Translations under genes and position numbers: made by a program | The notes under the pieces: model-generated | The model's database searches: none | Told to the model about the DNA's origin: nothing | The model's input: the letters and a program-made list of their open reading frames with translations, nothing else | Part shown: positions 23,068-31,513 of the stretch, piece after piece | Position numbering within the stretch: position 1 is the stretch's first letter | Layout of the letters: each line of letters begins with the position of its first letter | Source: Nocardia rosealba | Lineage (GTDB): Bacteria; Actinomycetota; Actinomycetes; Mycobacteriales; Mycobacteriaceae | Direction of reading: 5' to 3' | Length of the DNA: 64,000 bases | Assembly: GCF_020216065.1 (NCBI RefSeq) | Contig: NZ_JAIWNA010000007.1 | Location: forward strand, 248,001 to 312,000

Positions 23068-24882
23068 CTAGCGGGCGGCTAGGGATTCGCCGATGTAGTG
23101 CATTTCTTCCGGGGTGGTCACCATGTTCACCGTCGCTGTCGCGGCTGGTGTGCGGACCGTGATCCGGTTGGGTGCGGAGGGATCCTGGATGAGGGTGACG
23201 TCGGCGTCGATCGCACCGCTCTGCTCGTGCGGTGCGCGCACGTGGACGATGGTGGCGCCACCGGCATGGGTGGTCGGTTCGATGCCGTCGAACACCAGCA
23301 CCGTCGTGCTCGGGTAGGGCGCGGCGGGCGTCGGCGGCGGGCCGGGCGGGTGGTAGCTGGCGCCCGCGGAGCGTGGTGCGAGTGAAAGCACCTGCGGTGC
23401 GTTGAGATTGGCCATCATGGAATGCCAGGCCTCCGGGCGGGCGGTGTGCACGATGGCGTGCGCACCGAGCGCGGTGGCGCGCAGGATCACCTGCTGAGCC
23501 AGATCGAGATTGCCGATCACCTCGAGATGGCGGGTGCCGTCACCGATGAGCGACACCGCGATGCCCTGGCCGCGTTCGTCGGCGCCGATCAGCTGCCCGC
23601 AGCCCGCTGTCGGCACCGCGATGTCGGTGAGGGCGGTCAGCGTCCCGCGGTAGCCCTCGCCGTCGGACCAGCGGCCCAGCGATGCCACCGGGAGGGTGTC
23701 GAGCAGGGTGCGCAGGTGCCCACCGGTGATGTCGCGCAGACCCCGGATCGGGATGTCGGTGGGCTCGACCAGGGTGTCGAAGCGCACCACCGCGTTGAGC
23801 ACCACGGTGCCCGCGTGATCGCTGCGCTGGTCATGGCGCGGTGCACCCGGGCGAAGCCGCAGCGTGAGCGTGGTCGACAGGCTCGGCACCGCCCAGATAT
23901 CGGCCAGCCCGCGCGGCGTGATGAGTTCGGCGCCCACCTGATAGTGCGTCAGGCAGCGGCTCGGCGTGGTGAGCGCGGTCGGCGTCTCCTCGAGCTGATC
24001 GATCTCGAAACCGTGGGTGAGTTGCCGCACCGCGCTGTTCATCTCGGACGAGGTGAGCACGGAGGCGGCGATATCGCGGGCCGCCAGCCGGTTCGCCACC
24101 CGCCGCGTGGCGATGATCGCGGTGCGCAGCGCGCCCTCGGCGCCGCCGCCCCGCTTGTCGACGGCTTCGGCATTGGTCAGTGGGTCCATCCGCAGCACCA
24201 GCCACAGGGTCCGGTGCGCGACGGCGGGCAGCGGGCCGAGGATGCGGTCGTAGAGATAGGACGCCACACCGGTACCCGCCGTGCGCGCGCCCGTTGACAC
24301 CACGTCGATACCCGCGAGGGTGATGTCGAATTGATCGAGGCAGCGCGCGATCTCGGTGAGCGGCAGCAGCTGGTCGGTGCTGAGCGAACCGTGCCGCAGC
24401 AGCGTCAACGTGTCCGGCGGCGGGTCGATCCGCAGCATGGTCAGCAGCAGGTCGCCGTCCCAGCGCACTCCGCAGTTGCCGCCGTCGGCCAGGGGGACAT
24501 CGAACGCGGGCGCCTGGGCGAGTCGTTCGGTGGCGCCCCGGCCACGCCGCCGCCCGAACCCGACCGCCATCCGGCCGGCCAGCGTCGTCCGGCGCACAGG
24601 AACCAGGCCGATGAGCACGATCAGCGCACCCGCGCCGACCGAACCCCACACCGAGTCCGAAAGCGCCAGCACCACCCAGGCCACCGCCGCGGCGACCAGC
24701 ACGACACCGACCACCGCCCGCAGCGGGAAGATCCGGAACAACCAGAACTCGGGATCGCGCAGAGTGTCGTACGGCGACAACGGCTTTCGCTGCGCTGGGT
24801 CCTGCTCCCCGGCCTGATCCCGTTCCCGCTCGGGAAGGGTTGCGGCGCCGGTTCTCCGGCCGTTCATCGTGTCGTTCCCCAT
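23068..24882 (-). CDS. eccE: ESX membrane component EccE
   Basis: EccE is a peripheral subunit of the ESX inner-membrane complex. After an N-terminal charged segment come two membrane helices (VVGVVLVAAAVAWVVLAL and VGAGALIVLIGLVPV), then a large soluble domain. Later blocks (CGQLIGADERGQG, LDLAQQVILRATALGAHAIVHT, DVTLIQDP) match the partial copy at 63475-64000. ATG 24882 is preferred; ATG 24867 has a better GGGGA spacing and is possible, while the open frame to 25089 lacks support. The gene is divergent from eccB across about 105 bases. Confidence 0.85.
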   Translation of the reverse strand: MGNDTMNGRRTGAATLPERERDQAGEQDPAQRKPLSPYDTLRDPEFWLFRIFPLRAVVGVVLVAAAVAWVVLALSDSVWGSVGAGALIVLIGLVPVRRTTLAGRMAVGFGRRRGRGATERLAQAPAFDVPLADGGNCGVRWDGDLLLTMLRIDPPPDTLTLLRHGSLSTDQLLPLTEIARCLDQFDITLAGIDVVSTGARTAGTGVASYLYDRILGPLPAVAHRTLWLVLRMDPLTNAEAVDKRGGGAEGALRTAIIATRRVANRLAARDIAASVLTSSEMNSAVRQLTHGFEIDQLEETPTALTTPSRCLTHYQVGAELITPRGLADIWAVPSLSTTLTLRLRPGAPRHDQRSDHAGTVVLNAVVRFDTLVEPTDIPIRGLRDITGGHLRTLLDTLPVASLGRWSDGEGYRGTLTALTDIAVPTAGCGQLIGADERGQGIAVSLIGDGTRHLEVIGNLDLAQQVILRATALGAHAIVHTARPEAWHSMMANLNAPQVLSLAPRSAGASYHPPGPPPTPAAPYPSTTVLVFDGIEPTTHAGGATIVHVRAPHEQSGAIDADVTLIQDPSAPNRITVRTPAATATVNMVTTPEEMHYIGESLAAR

Positions 24883-24987
24883 CGTTGTCCCAGCTCGGCG
24901 TGCGTTCGAAAGTTGGTTCAGGGCAATGTCGGATTTAAGGTACCGTGTCGGCTGAGATGGTGATGGATAGCTCGATGGAGGGGCCGA

Positions 24988-26499
24988 GTGCCGGCACAGC
25001 TCACAACCCGCGCCCAGGTCAACGGCTACCGCTTCCTGCTGCGTCGTCTCGACCACGCGCTGGTGCGCCGAGACGTCCGGATGCTGCACGATCCGATGCG
25101 TTCGCAGGTTCGCTCACTCTGGGTGGGGGCGGCGCTCGGCCTGCTGGTCGTCGCCGGTGCGGCGATCCTGGGATTCCTGCGACCACAGGGCGCGATCGGT
25201 GACAACCTGATCGTGTCGGGCAAGGATTCCGGTGCCCTGTACGTGGTCCGCCATACCGCCGAAGGCGACAAGGTGCTGCACCCGGTGCTCAACCTGGCCT
25301 CCGCGCGGCTCATCACCCAGAGCAACGCCGAACCACACGCGGTGAAGGACAGCAAACTCAACGATCTGCCGCGCGGTCCGCTGCTCGGCATCCCCGGTGC
25401 GCCGAGCGCGCTGCCGGGCTCCGGTCAGGGCGACAGCTCCACCTGGTCGCTGTGCGAGACCATCCAGCTGTCCCAGGGCGGCAGTGCGGCATCGGCGAGC
25501 GGTGCGACAACCGCCGTCGTCGCGGGCAAACCGGAACTGGGCGAGCGCATCCGCACCGCCGACCCCGCCGCCGCCCTGTTCGTGCGCCACGAGAACAAGA
25601 CCTACCTCGTCTACGACGGCAAACACGCCGCGGTCGACCCGGATGACAAGGTGCTGGCGCGCTCGCTCGGGCTGTCCGCGCATCGGCCACGCCCGATCGG
25701 TCCCGGTCTGCTCGGCGCGACCGCCGAAGTGCCCCCGCTCGCGCCGCCGGTCATCCCGAACGCGGGTCAGCCGGGCCCCGGCCCGCTGTCCAAGATCCCG
25801 GTGGGCGGTGTGGTCGAGGTGGCCAGTTCCGACCGTACGGCGAAGGCCGAGACGTATGTGGTGCTGGCCGACGGTGTGCAGCCGGTGAGCCCGTTCACCG
25901 CGCGGGTCATCCGCAATGCCGATTCCCATGGGCTGAGCGAGATTCCGACCCTGCCGCCGGACGTGCTCCACGAGGTCGCCGTGGTGCGTACGCTGCCCGT
26001 CGACGACTTCCCGGAGCAGACACCGGAGATCCTGGCCGCCGAGGACGCGCCCGTCGCGTGCGTCTCCTGGACCAAGACACCGGGAACGAGTCCGGCGCAA
26101 CGCAAGTCGGAGGCGGGCGACGGCCCCAACGAACGCGCGGTTGTCTCGCTGCTGGCAGGCACCCGCCTGCCCATCCCGGAATCGGCCAAGGTCGTGGAAC
26201 TGTCGACCGGCGACGGCACCGGCGACCGGGTCGACGGGGTCTACGTGCCGCCGGGCACCGGCGAATTCATCCAGGTGACCGGCATGGAGCCGGGCAGCCC
26301 GCGGCGGGGGAGCCTGTTCTACGTCGGCGACAACGGTGTGCGCTACGGCGTACCCGATGCAGCGGTGGCGACCGCGATCGGCCTGGGCAGCAACCCGCGG
26401 CTCGCGCCGTGGTCGGTCATCGGCCAGCTGGTTCCGGGCCCGACGCTCTCGCCCACCGAAGCGCTGGCGTCCTACGACTCGCTACCGTCGGGACGCTGA
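24988..26499 (+). CDS. eccB: ESX core component EccB
   Basis: The product is 503 residues. The cytoplasmic head (PAQLTTRAQVNGYRFLLRR) is the family signature; one membrane helix (residues 44-64) leads to a long periplasmic repeat domain. Two cysteines (LCETI near 156, VACVSW near 357) could form the conserved EccB disulfide. Start GTG 24988 follows GGAGGGG. EccB is a core channel subunit with EccC and EccD. A close paralogue is at 61906-63405. Confidence 0.95.
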   Translation: MPAQLTTRAQVNGYRFLLRRLDHALVRRDVRMLHDPMRSQVRSLWVGAALGLLVVAGAAILGFLRPQGAIGDNLIVSGKDSGALYVVRHTAEGDKVLHPVLNLASARLITQSNAEPHAVKDSKLNDLPRGPLLGIPGAPSALPGSGQGDSSTWSLCETIQLSQGGSAASASGATTAVVAGKPELGERIRTADPAAALFVRHENKTYLVYDGKHAAVDPDDKVLARSLGLSAHRPRPIGPGLLGATAEVPPLAPPVIPNAGQPGPGPLSKIPVGGVVEVASSDRTAKAETYVVLADGVQPVSPFTARVIRNADSHGLSEIPTLPPDVLHEVAVVRTLPVDDFPEQTPEILAAEDAPVACVSWTKTPGTSPAQRKSEAGDGPNERAVVSLLAGTRLPIPESAKVVELSTGDGTGDRVDGVYVPPGTGEFIQVTGMEPGSPRRGSLFYVGDNGVRYGVPDAAVATAIGLGSNPRLAPWSVIGQLVPGPTLSPTEALASYDSLPSGR

Positions 26500-26503
26500 A
26501 ACG

Positions 26504-26545
26504 AGAAAGGGCCGGACGCTTGTCGCGTCCGGCGCCCTCGGTTTC
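26504..26545. terminator. Bidirectional hairpin between eccB and eccA
   Basis: The stem core CGGACGC/GCGTCCG (26513-26519 with 26525-26531) is extended by GAAAGGGC and GCCC...TTTC outer pairs. It lies between convergent genes, so it can stop both. Confidence 0.7.
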
Positions 26546-26550
26546 GCCTG

Positions 26551-28431
26551 TCAGGCAGGCCAATTCACATTCAGCGTGCTCAGCAGGCTGGTGAGCGCGG
26601 TGCGCATATCCGGTTCCTCGATGCGCATGAGCACCGACTCGTCCACCGCCGACAGGTCGATCGAATCGTCGTTGGCCAGCCGAAACTCGCGCTCCTCCTC
26701 GGCCGCCTCGATGACATTGCGGATGAAGCGGCCGTTACCGGCGAGGTCGACGCCGCGGCGCGGCTGCCCGCTCTGGTCGGTGCTCTCCTGGGCGTAGAGG
26801 TGCGCGCAGGCCTCGACGAGCAGCGCGGCGGCGTCGTCGGAGAGCTGCGAGTCGCGCTTCTTCGCGATCACCTGCCCGATCTGGCCGAGCTCTTCGGGCG
26901 TGTAGGACGGGAACTGCAGGCGCTTGGAGAACCGTGATGCCAGGCCGTCGTTGGCGGCCAGCAGGCGGTCGATCTCACCGTCGTAGCCGGCGATGATCAC
27001 CACCAGGCGGTCGCGGTCGTTCTCCATCCTGGCCAGCAGGGTGTCGACGGCTTCGCGGCCGAAGGCGTCACCGCCGGACAGGCCGGTCTGGATCAGCGTG
27101 TAGGCCTCGTCGATGAACAGCACACCGTCCATGGCCGTGTCGATCAGCTTCTCGGTCTTGATGGCGGTGCCGCCGAGGTTCTGGCTCACGAAGTCCACAC
27201 GTTTGGCCTCTACCACCTTGTCGGTCTTCAACAGGCCGACACCGCAGTAGATCTTGGCGACCACGCGGGCGATGGTCGTCTTACCCGTTCCCGGCGGGCC
27301 GGTGAAGGCCAGGTGCTGACCGCGGGCCGCCGAGGCGAGGCCCTTCTCGGCCCGGATCTTGGCCAGCTGTGCCGACGACTGCAACTTGGCCACCTGGGTT
27401 TTCACCGAGACGAGGCCGATCTGGTTGTCGAGTTCGGCGCGCGCCTCGGCGAGCACCCGCTTGGCTCGGTCCTCGGTCTCGGCCTGTTCGATCGCCTGCA
27501 GCGACGGCGCGGTCGCGGGATCCCACTTGTCGGTGCGAGCATCGATGGACTCGCGGGTGGTGACGGTGATCCGGTAGGTGCGGTCGCGCATCGCGGCGGT
27601 ATTGGCGCTGAAATCCGGTGCCTGCGAATACACCTTCTCGAACAGCGCCTGCGCCTCGTCCTCGCTGCCGGTCTCACGCAAGCACAGCCCGCGGCAGAAC
27701 ATGGCGGTGGAGCGGGCCATCGGGATCGGCCCCCGCTCGGCGGCCTCCATGCGGCGGATGGCCTCACCGAACAGCCCGAGCTGCGCACACGCGGTGCCGA
27801 CCATCACGTGCGCGCCCGCCGCCAGATACGGGTCGTCCCACTCGGCCGAACCGGCGAGCACCGTCATCACGTCGGGCCAGCGCTGAGTGTTGTAGTGCAG
27901 CACGCCACGGATGTAGGCGCTGATCCGGTTGTCGACATCTTTGTCCGGGTCCGAAAGCAGCGTGGCGCGATGGGCGGCGAGGTCGTCGAGCGTGCGCTCG
28001 GCCTCGTCGTACTCCTTCTCCGCGATCAGATGCGCGGCCCAGGCCAGCGCGACCTCGGTGTAACTCGCCAGCGGATAGTCGATGTAGAGGCCGGGCAGGA
28101 AGCGGCCCGCCAGCGCGCGCGGCGGCAACCCGAGCCGGCGCTGCTCGCGGTACAGACTGGTGCCCGCGGTCTTGTACAGGTTGAACAGGACGTCCTTGGT
28201 CACCTCGCCCGCGGCGGCACGGCCGAGCCAGGCGTCGCACATCGTCGGATCCCACTCGGTCGCGCGCTGGAACGCGAGTTTCGCGTATTCCAGATCGCGC
28301 TCGGATTCCTGTCCCTCGATGGACAGACCCAACGACAGGATTCCGGCGTCGAAGGCACGCTGAGCTTGGCGATTGCCGGTCATTTCTGTCGAGTCCCCGA
28401 AGTCTTGGTGTGTGGTTTCTGCGCTGTTCAC
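26551..28431 (-). CDS. eccA: ESX AAA+ ATPase EccA
   Basis: This 626-residue protein has an N-terminal TPR-like helical half and a C-terminal AAA+ domain. Walker A is GPPGTGKT at residues 378-385, then GVLFIDEAY for Walker B, and LDV/VDLAGNGRFIRN near the end, as in mycobacterial EccA1. Start is GTG 28431 or ATG 28383; neither has a strong ribosome site. EccA is cytosolic and is thought to disengage EspG from PE/PPE substrates. It is transcribed against eccB and away from eccD. Confidence 0.93.
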   Translation of the reverse strand: MNSAETTHQDFGDSTEMTGNRQAQRAFDAGILSLGLSIEGQESERDLEYAKLAFQRATEWDPTMCDAWLGRAAAGEVTKDVLFNLYKTAGTSLYREQRRLGLPPRALAGRFLPGLYIDYPLASYTEVALAWAAHLIAEKEYDEAERTLDDLAAHRATLLSDPDKDVDNRISAYIRGVLHYNTQRWPDVMTVLAGSAEWDDPYLAAGAHVMVGTACAQLGLFGEAIRRMEAAERGPIPMARSTAMFCRGLCLRETGSEDEAQALFEKVYSQAPDFSANTAAMRDRTYRITVTTRESIDARTDKWDPATAPSLQAIEQAETEDRAKRVLAEARAELDNQIGLVSVKTQVAKLQSSAQLAKIRAEKGLASAARGQHLAFTGPPGTGKTTIARVVAKIYCGVGLLKTDKVVEAKRVDFVSQNLGGTAIKTEKLIDTAMDGVLFIDEAYTLIQTGLSGGDAFGREAVDTLLARMENDRDRLVVIIAGYDGEIDRLLAANDGLASRFSKRLQFPSYTPEELGQIGQVIAKKRDSQLSDDAAALLVEACAHLYAQESTDQSGQPRRGVDLAGNGRFIRNVIEAAEEEREFRLANDDSIDLSAVDESVLMRIEEPDMRTALTSLLSTLNVNWPA

Positions 28432-28625
28432 TTATTACCCAGACTACCGATCGCGGGGGTCTGGTCTGTCCGTTACATTAGGTTCAGCTGCCGAGAGGTT
28501 GCAACGCAAACTGTCTTCTACGTGTGAGAGTTCTTGGCTGGTGTCAGAGTTGTTCACTCAGGGGGTGTTCCGCCGCGTGCGGTGTTTCGGGATCGAACGG
28601 GTGAACGGCAACTCGTGGTCGGCGG
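28432..28625. promoter_or_regulatory. Divergent intergenic region eccA / eccD
   Basis: This 194-base gap separates eccA (-) from eccD-mycP-eccC (+) and must hold the promoters of both. It is less GC-rich than its neighbours. No convincing -10/-35 pair or operator was recognised. Confidence 0.4.
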
Positions 28626-30107
28626 GTGCGAACCGTGATTGACGCACCAGCGGCGAATCAACGTTCACTCGAGCCGGATCTGTGCCGGGTATCGGTGATC
28701 GGTGGCAACACTCAGGTGGACGTCGGTCTGCCCGTGACGGTTCCGATCGCGGGGTTCATCGGCGATCTCGTCGAACTGATCGAGTCGCGCAACCCCGACC
28801 CCACCGATTCCGAGGACGAACCCGGCGCCTTACGCGCCAAGCACTGGACCCTCGCCCGGATCGGCCGCGACGCCATCCCACCGAGCCGCACGCTCACCGA
28901 GGCCGATGTCTACGACGGCGAACTGCTTGTGCTCCGGTCGGTTTCGGCCAAGGAAGCACCAGCGCTGTTCGACGACGTGATCGACGCGGTCTCGCGCCTG
29001 ACCACCGAGGAGTTCCGGGGCTGGACCGGTGTGTCGGCCCGCTGGCTCGGCCTGGTCGCGTCCACCCTCACCGTGCTCACCGCGCTGGTGATGTTGGTGA
29101 TCTCGCGCGGCGAGGGCGATCCGCTCGCCCCGGCCTTCGGGCTCACCGGGTTCGGTGTGCTCGCGCTCGCCGTGGCGGGGATCGCGGCGCGCAAGTACGA
29201 GGACCGGCTCACCGCCGACTGGCTGTCGCTCGACGCGTTGCTGCTGTTGTTCGGTGGCGCGGCGCTTTTCGTGCCCGGCACCCTCGGCGGACCACATCTG
29301 CTGCTCGGCGCGGCCGTGACGATCGTCGCCGCCGTCGTCGGCCACCGGGTCACCGGGAGCGGGCTCACCCTGTTCACGGCGGCGGCGTCACTGGGCATCG
29401 TCGCGTGTGTCGCGGGCGGTGTGTACCTGATCTGGCATCCCGGCCTGCCCAAACTCTCGGCGGCACTGTTGTTCGCGGGCATCGCGATCCTGTCGATGGC
29501 ACCGCGCATGGCCGCGCTGCTCGGCAGGCTTCCGGTGCCGCCGGTGCCGACCGCGGGCGCCGCGATCGACCCGGCCGACCACGAACCGCGCCCGACCATC
29601 GAGGGCATCGGTGCCATCGGTGCCACCGCGCTGCCGTCGGCCGCAGGCCTCGGCGAACGGGCGCGCGCGGCCAATCAGTACCAGTCCGGGCTCATCATCG
29701 CCTGCGCCGCGACGGCCGCCCTCGGCGCGTTCGGTGCCGCCGACCCGCTCGGTTCGGCCCGCTGGCAGGGCATCGTGCTGGCGATCGCCACCGCGATCAT
29801 CCTGTGCCTGCGCGGTCGCTCCTTCGCCGATCTGGTCCAGGCGGCCACCCTGATCGCGGGTGGTTGCCTCGCGTTCGTCGCGCTGATCGTGGGAATCGGG
29901 CTGAGCGGCGACAACATCGAGCTGTTCGCCATCGGGCTGCTCGCCTTCGCGGCGGGCACCGTCGGCTTCGGTGTGATCGGGCCGACGATCGAGGTGTCGC
30001 CGGTGACCAGGCGCGCCATCGAGATCTTCGAGTACATCCTCATCATCGCGCTGATTCCGCTCGTCCTGTGGATCATGGGGGTGTACTCCATGGCCAGGAA
30101 CATATGA
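28626..30107 (+). CDS. eccD: ESX membrane pore component EccD
   Basis: The protein is about 490 residues. A ubiquitin-like N-terminal domain (residues 15-100, CRVSVIGGNTQVDVGLP) precedes around eleven membrane helices from about residue 138. Start is GTG 28626 or GTG 28635; the latter is better spaced from GGCGGG. EccD dimers form the membrane vestibule of each ESX protomer. Its stop overlaps the mycP ATG by four bases (ATGA). Confidence 0.93.
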   Translation: MRTVIDAPAANQRSLEPDLCRVSVIGGNTQVDVGLPVTVPIAGFIGDLVELIESRNPDPTDSEDEPGALRAKHWTLARIGRDAIPPSRTLTEADVYDGELLVLRSVSAKEAPALFDDVIDAVSRLTTEEFRGWTGVSARWLGLVASTLTVLTALVMLVISRGEGDPLAPAFGLTGFGVLALAVAGIAARKYEDRLTADWLSLDALLLLFGGAALFVPGTLGGPHLLLGAAVTIVAAVVGHRVTGSGLTLFTAAASLGIVACVAGGVYLIWHPGLPKLSAALLFAGIAILSMAPRMAALLGRLPVPPVPTAGAAIDPADHEPRPTIEGIGAIGATALPSAAGLGERARAANQYQSGLIIACAATAALGAFGAADPLGSARWQGIVLAIATAIILCLRGRSFADLVQAATLIAGGCLAFVALIVGIGLSGDNIELFAIGLLAFAAGTVGFGVIGPTIEVSPVTRRAIEIFEYILIIALIPLVLWIMGVYSMARNI

Positions 30108-31501
30108 CCGGCTCCGGTCGCCGGGCGCTCCGATTCGGGTGTGCCACCTTGGTTCTCGGTGCGAGCCTGAGTTTCGCTTCGCCTGCGCAGGCCGTTTCGC
30201 CGCCACAGATCGATGCGGGTGCGCTCGGTGCGGCCGCGGGGCTCAGTGGGCGCCCGGCGCCGCTGGAACCAACCGAACCCTCGGCGCTGTGCAGCGAACC
30301 GCTGCTCACCGGGTCGCCGCCCTCGGAACCACCGATCTCCCAGCAGGTGCTCAACCTGCCGTCTGCCTGGAAGTTCAGCCGTGGCGCGGGGCAGAAGGTG
30401 GCGGTGATCGACACCGGCGTGCAACGACATCCGCGCTTACCCGACCTCCAGCCGGGCGGTGACTACGTCGCCGGCTCCGACGGCACCGAGGACTGCGACG
30501 GGCACGGCACCCTCGTCGCGGGCATCATCGCCGCCAAGCCCAGCCCCGACGACGCCTTCGTCGGGGTGGCACCCGACGCCCAGATCCTGTCCATCCGTCA
30601 GCTCAGCCTCGCCTTCGAACCGGTGAACAAACAGGGCGGCCAGGACCCCGGCGAGATCAGCAACGACGGCTACGGCAGTGTGCTCACCCTCGCCGCCGCG
30701 GTCGTCCGCGCCGTCGACATGGGTGCCACGGTCATCAATATCTCCGAAGTGGCTTGCAGCCCAGCGGGTTCCGATACCGCCGACGCCTCGTTGGGTGCCG
30801 CGGTGAAGTATGCCTACGACCGCAATGTCGTCGTCGTGGCGGCGGCGGGCAACGTCCAGACCGACGGGGCGTGCAAGGAGCAGAACAAGTCCTCGGGGTG
30901 GTCGTCGGTGAGCACCGTCGCCAGCCCCGCCTGGTTCGCGCCCTACGTGCTGACGGTCGGCTCGGTGGACGCCGACGGCGGCCCGTCGGAGCTGTCGCTG
31001 CGCGGACCGTGGGTGGGCGTCGCCGCGATCGGGCGCAACATCGTCTCCCTCGACAGCAAACCCGGCGGTACCGGGCTGGTCAACGGCGTGCAGACCACCG
31101 AGGGCGTGCGGCCCATCGAAGGCACCAGTTTCGCGGCTCCCTACGTGGCAGGCCTTGCCGCCCTTGTTCGTTCGCGTTTCCCCGAACTCACCGCGCAACA
31201 GGTGATGGACCGCATCACCCGCACCGCGCACGGACCGGGCAACGGTCGCGACGACGGCATCGGCCACGGCCTGATCGACCCGCTGGCCGCCCTCACCGCG
31301 CAGCTGCCCGACCAGCCCGTCGCCGAGGGCGCCGAGGTGCCGCACCTGGTCGCCGCCCCGGTGCTGCCGCCCGGCCCCGACCCCCGCGCGCGCCGCATCG
31401 CCGTGATCGGCACGACCGTGGTACTCGGCGGCCTGCTCATCGGGCTCGGCCTGGCCTACCCCTACCGACGAAAACGGGCCGAGCTCGACCTCGAGCCGTA
31501 A
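30104..31501 (+). CDS. mycP: Mycosin, membrane-anchored subtilisin-like protease MycP
   Basis: The product is 465 residues with a signal peptide ending near AQA (about residue 30). The catalytic triad is D103 (VIDTG), H134 (DGHGT) and S342 (GTSFAAP). A C-terminal membrane helix (VIGTTVVLGGLLIGLGLAY) and basic tail follow. MycP stabilises the ESX complex from the periplasmic side and may process substrates. It is coupled to eccD and ends 12 bases before eccC. This is the only mycosin in the window. Confidence 0.95.
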   Translation: MTGSGRRALRFGCATLVLGASLSFASPAQAVSPPQIDAGALGAAAGLSGRPAPLEPTEPSALCSEPLLTGSPPSEPPISQQVLNLPSAWKFSRGAGQKVAVIDTGVQRHPRLPDLQPGGDYVAGSDGTEDCDGHGTLVAGIIAAKPSPDDAFVGVAPDAQILSIRQLSLAFEPVNKQGGQDPGEISNDGYGSVLTLAAAVVRAVDMGATVINISEVACSPAGSDTADASLGAAVKYAYDRNVVVVAAAGNVQTDGACKEQNKSSGWSSVSTVASPAWFAPYVLTVGSVDADGGPSELSLRGPWVGVAAIGRNIVSLDSKPGGTGLVNGVQTTEGVRPIEGTSFAAPYVAGLAALVRSRFPELTAQQVMDRITRTAHGPGNGRDDGIGHGLIDPLAALTAQLPDQPVAEGAEVPHLVAAPVLPPGPDPRARRIAVIGTTVVLGGLLIGLGLAYPYRRKRAELDLEP

Positions 31502-31513
31502 TCGAAAGGAACC

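Noticed and set aside
23422..24963. Plus-strand frames opposite eccE
   Set aside because: EccE homology on the minus strand, duplicated at 63475-64000, explains the region.
24882..25089. N-terminal extension of EccE to 25089
   Set aside because: It would run through the eccB ribosome site and start, and the extra residues look non-coding.
27313..28527. Plus-strand 404-residue frame opposite eccA
   Set aside because: EccA has Walker motifs and known family features on the minus strand.
30700..31500. Second mycosin or separate protease inside the long plus-strand frame from 28682
   Set aside because: Only the part from 30104 is a real protein; upstream codons are the out-of-frame shadow of eccD.
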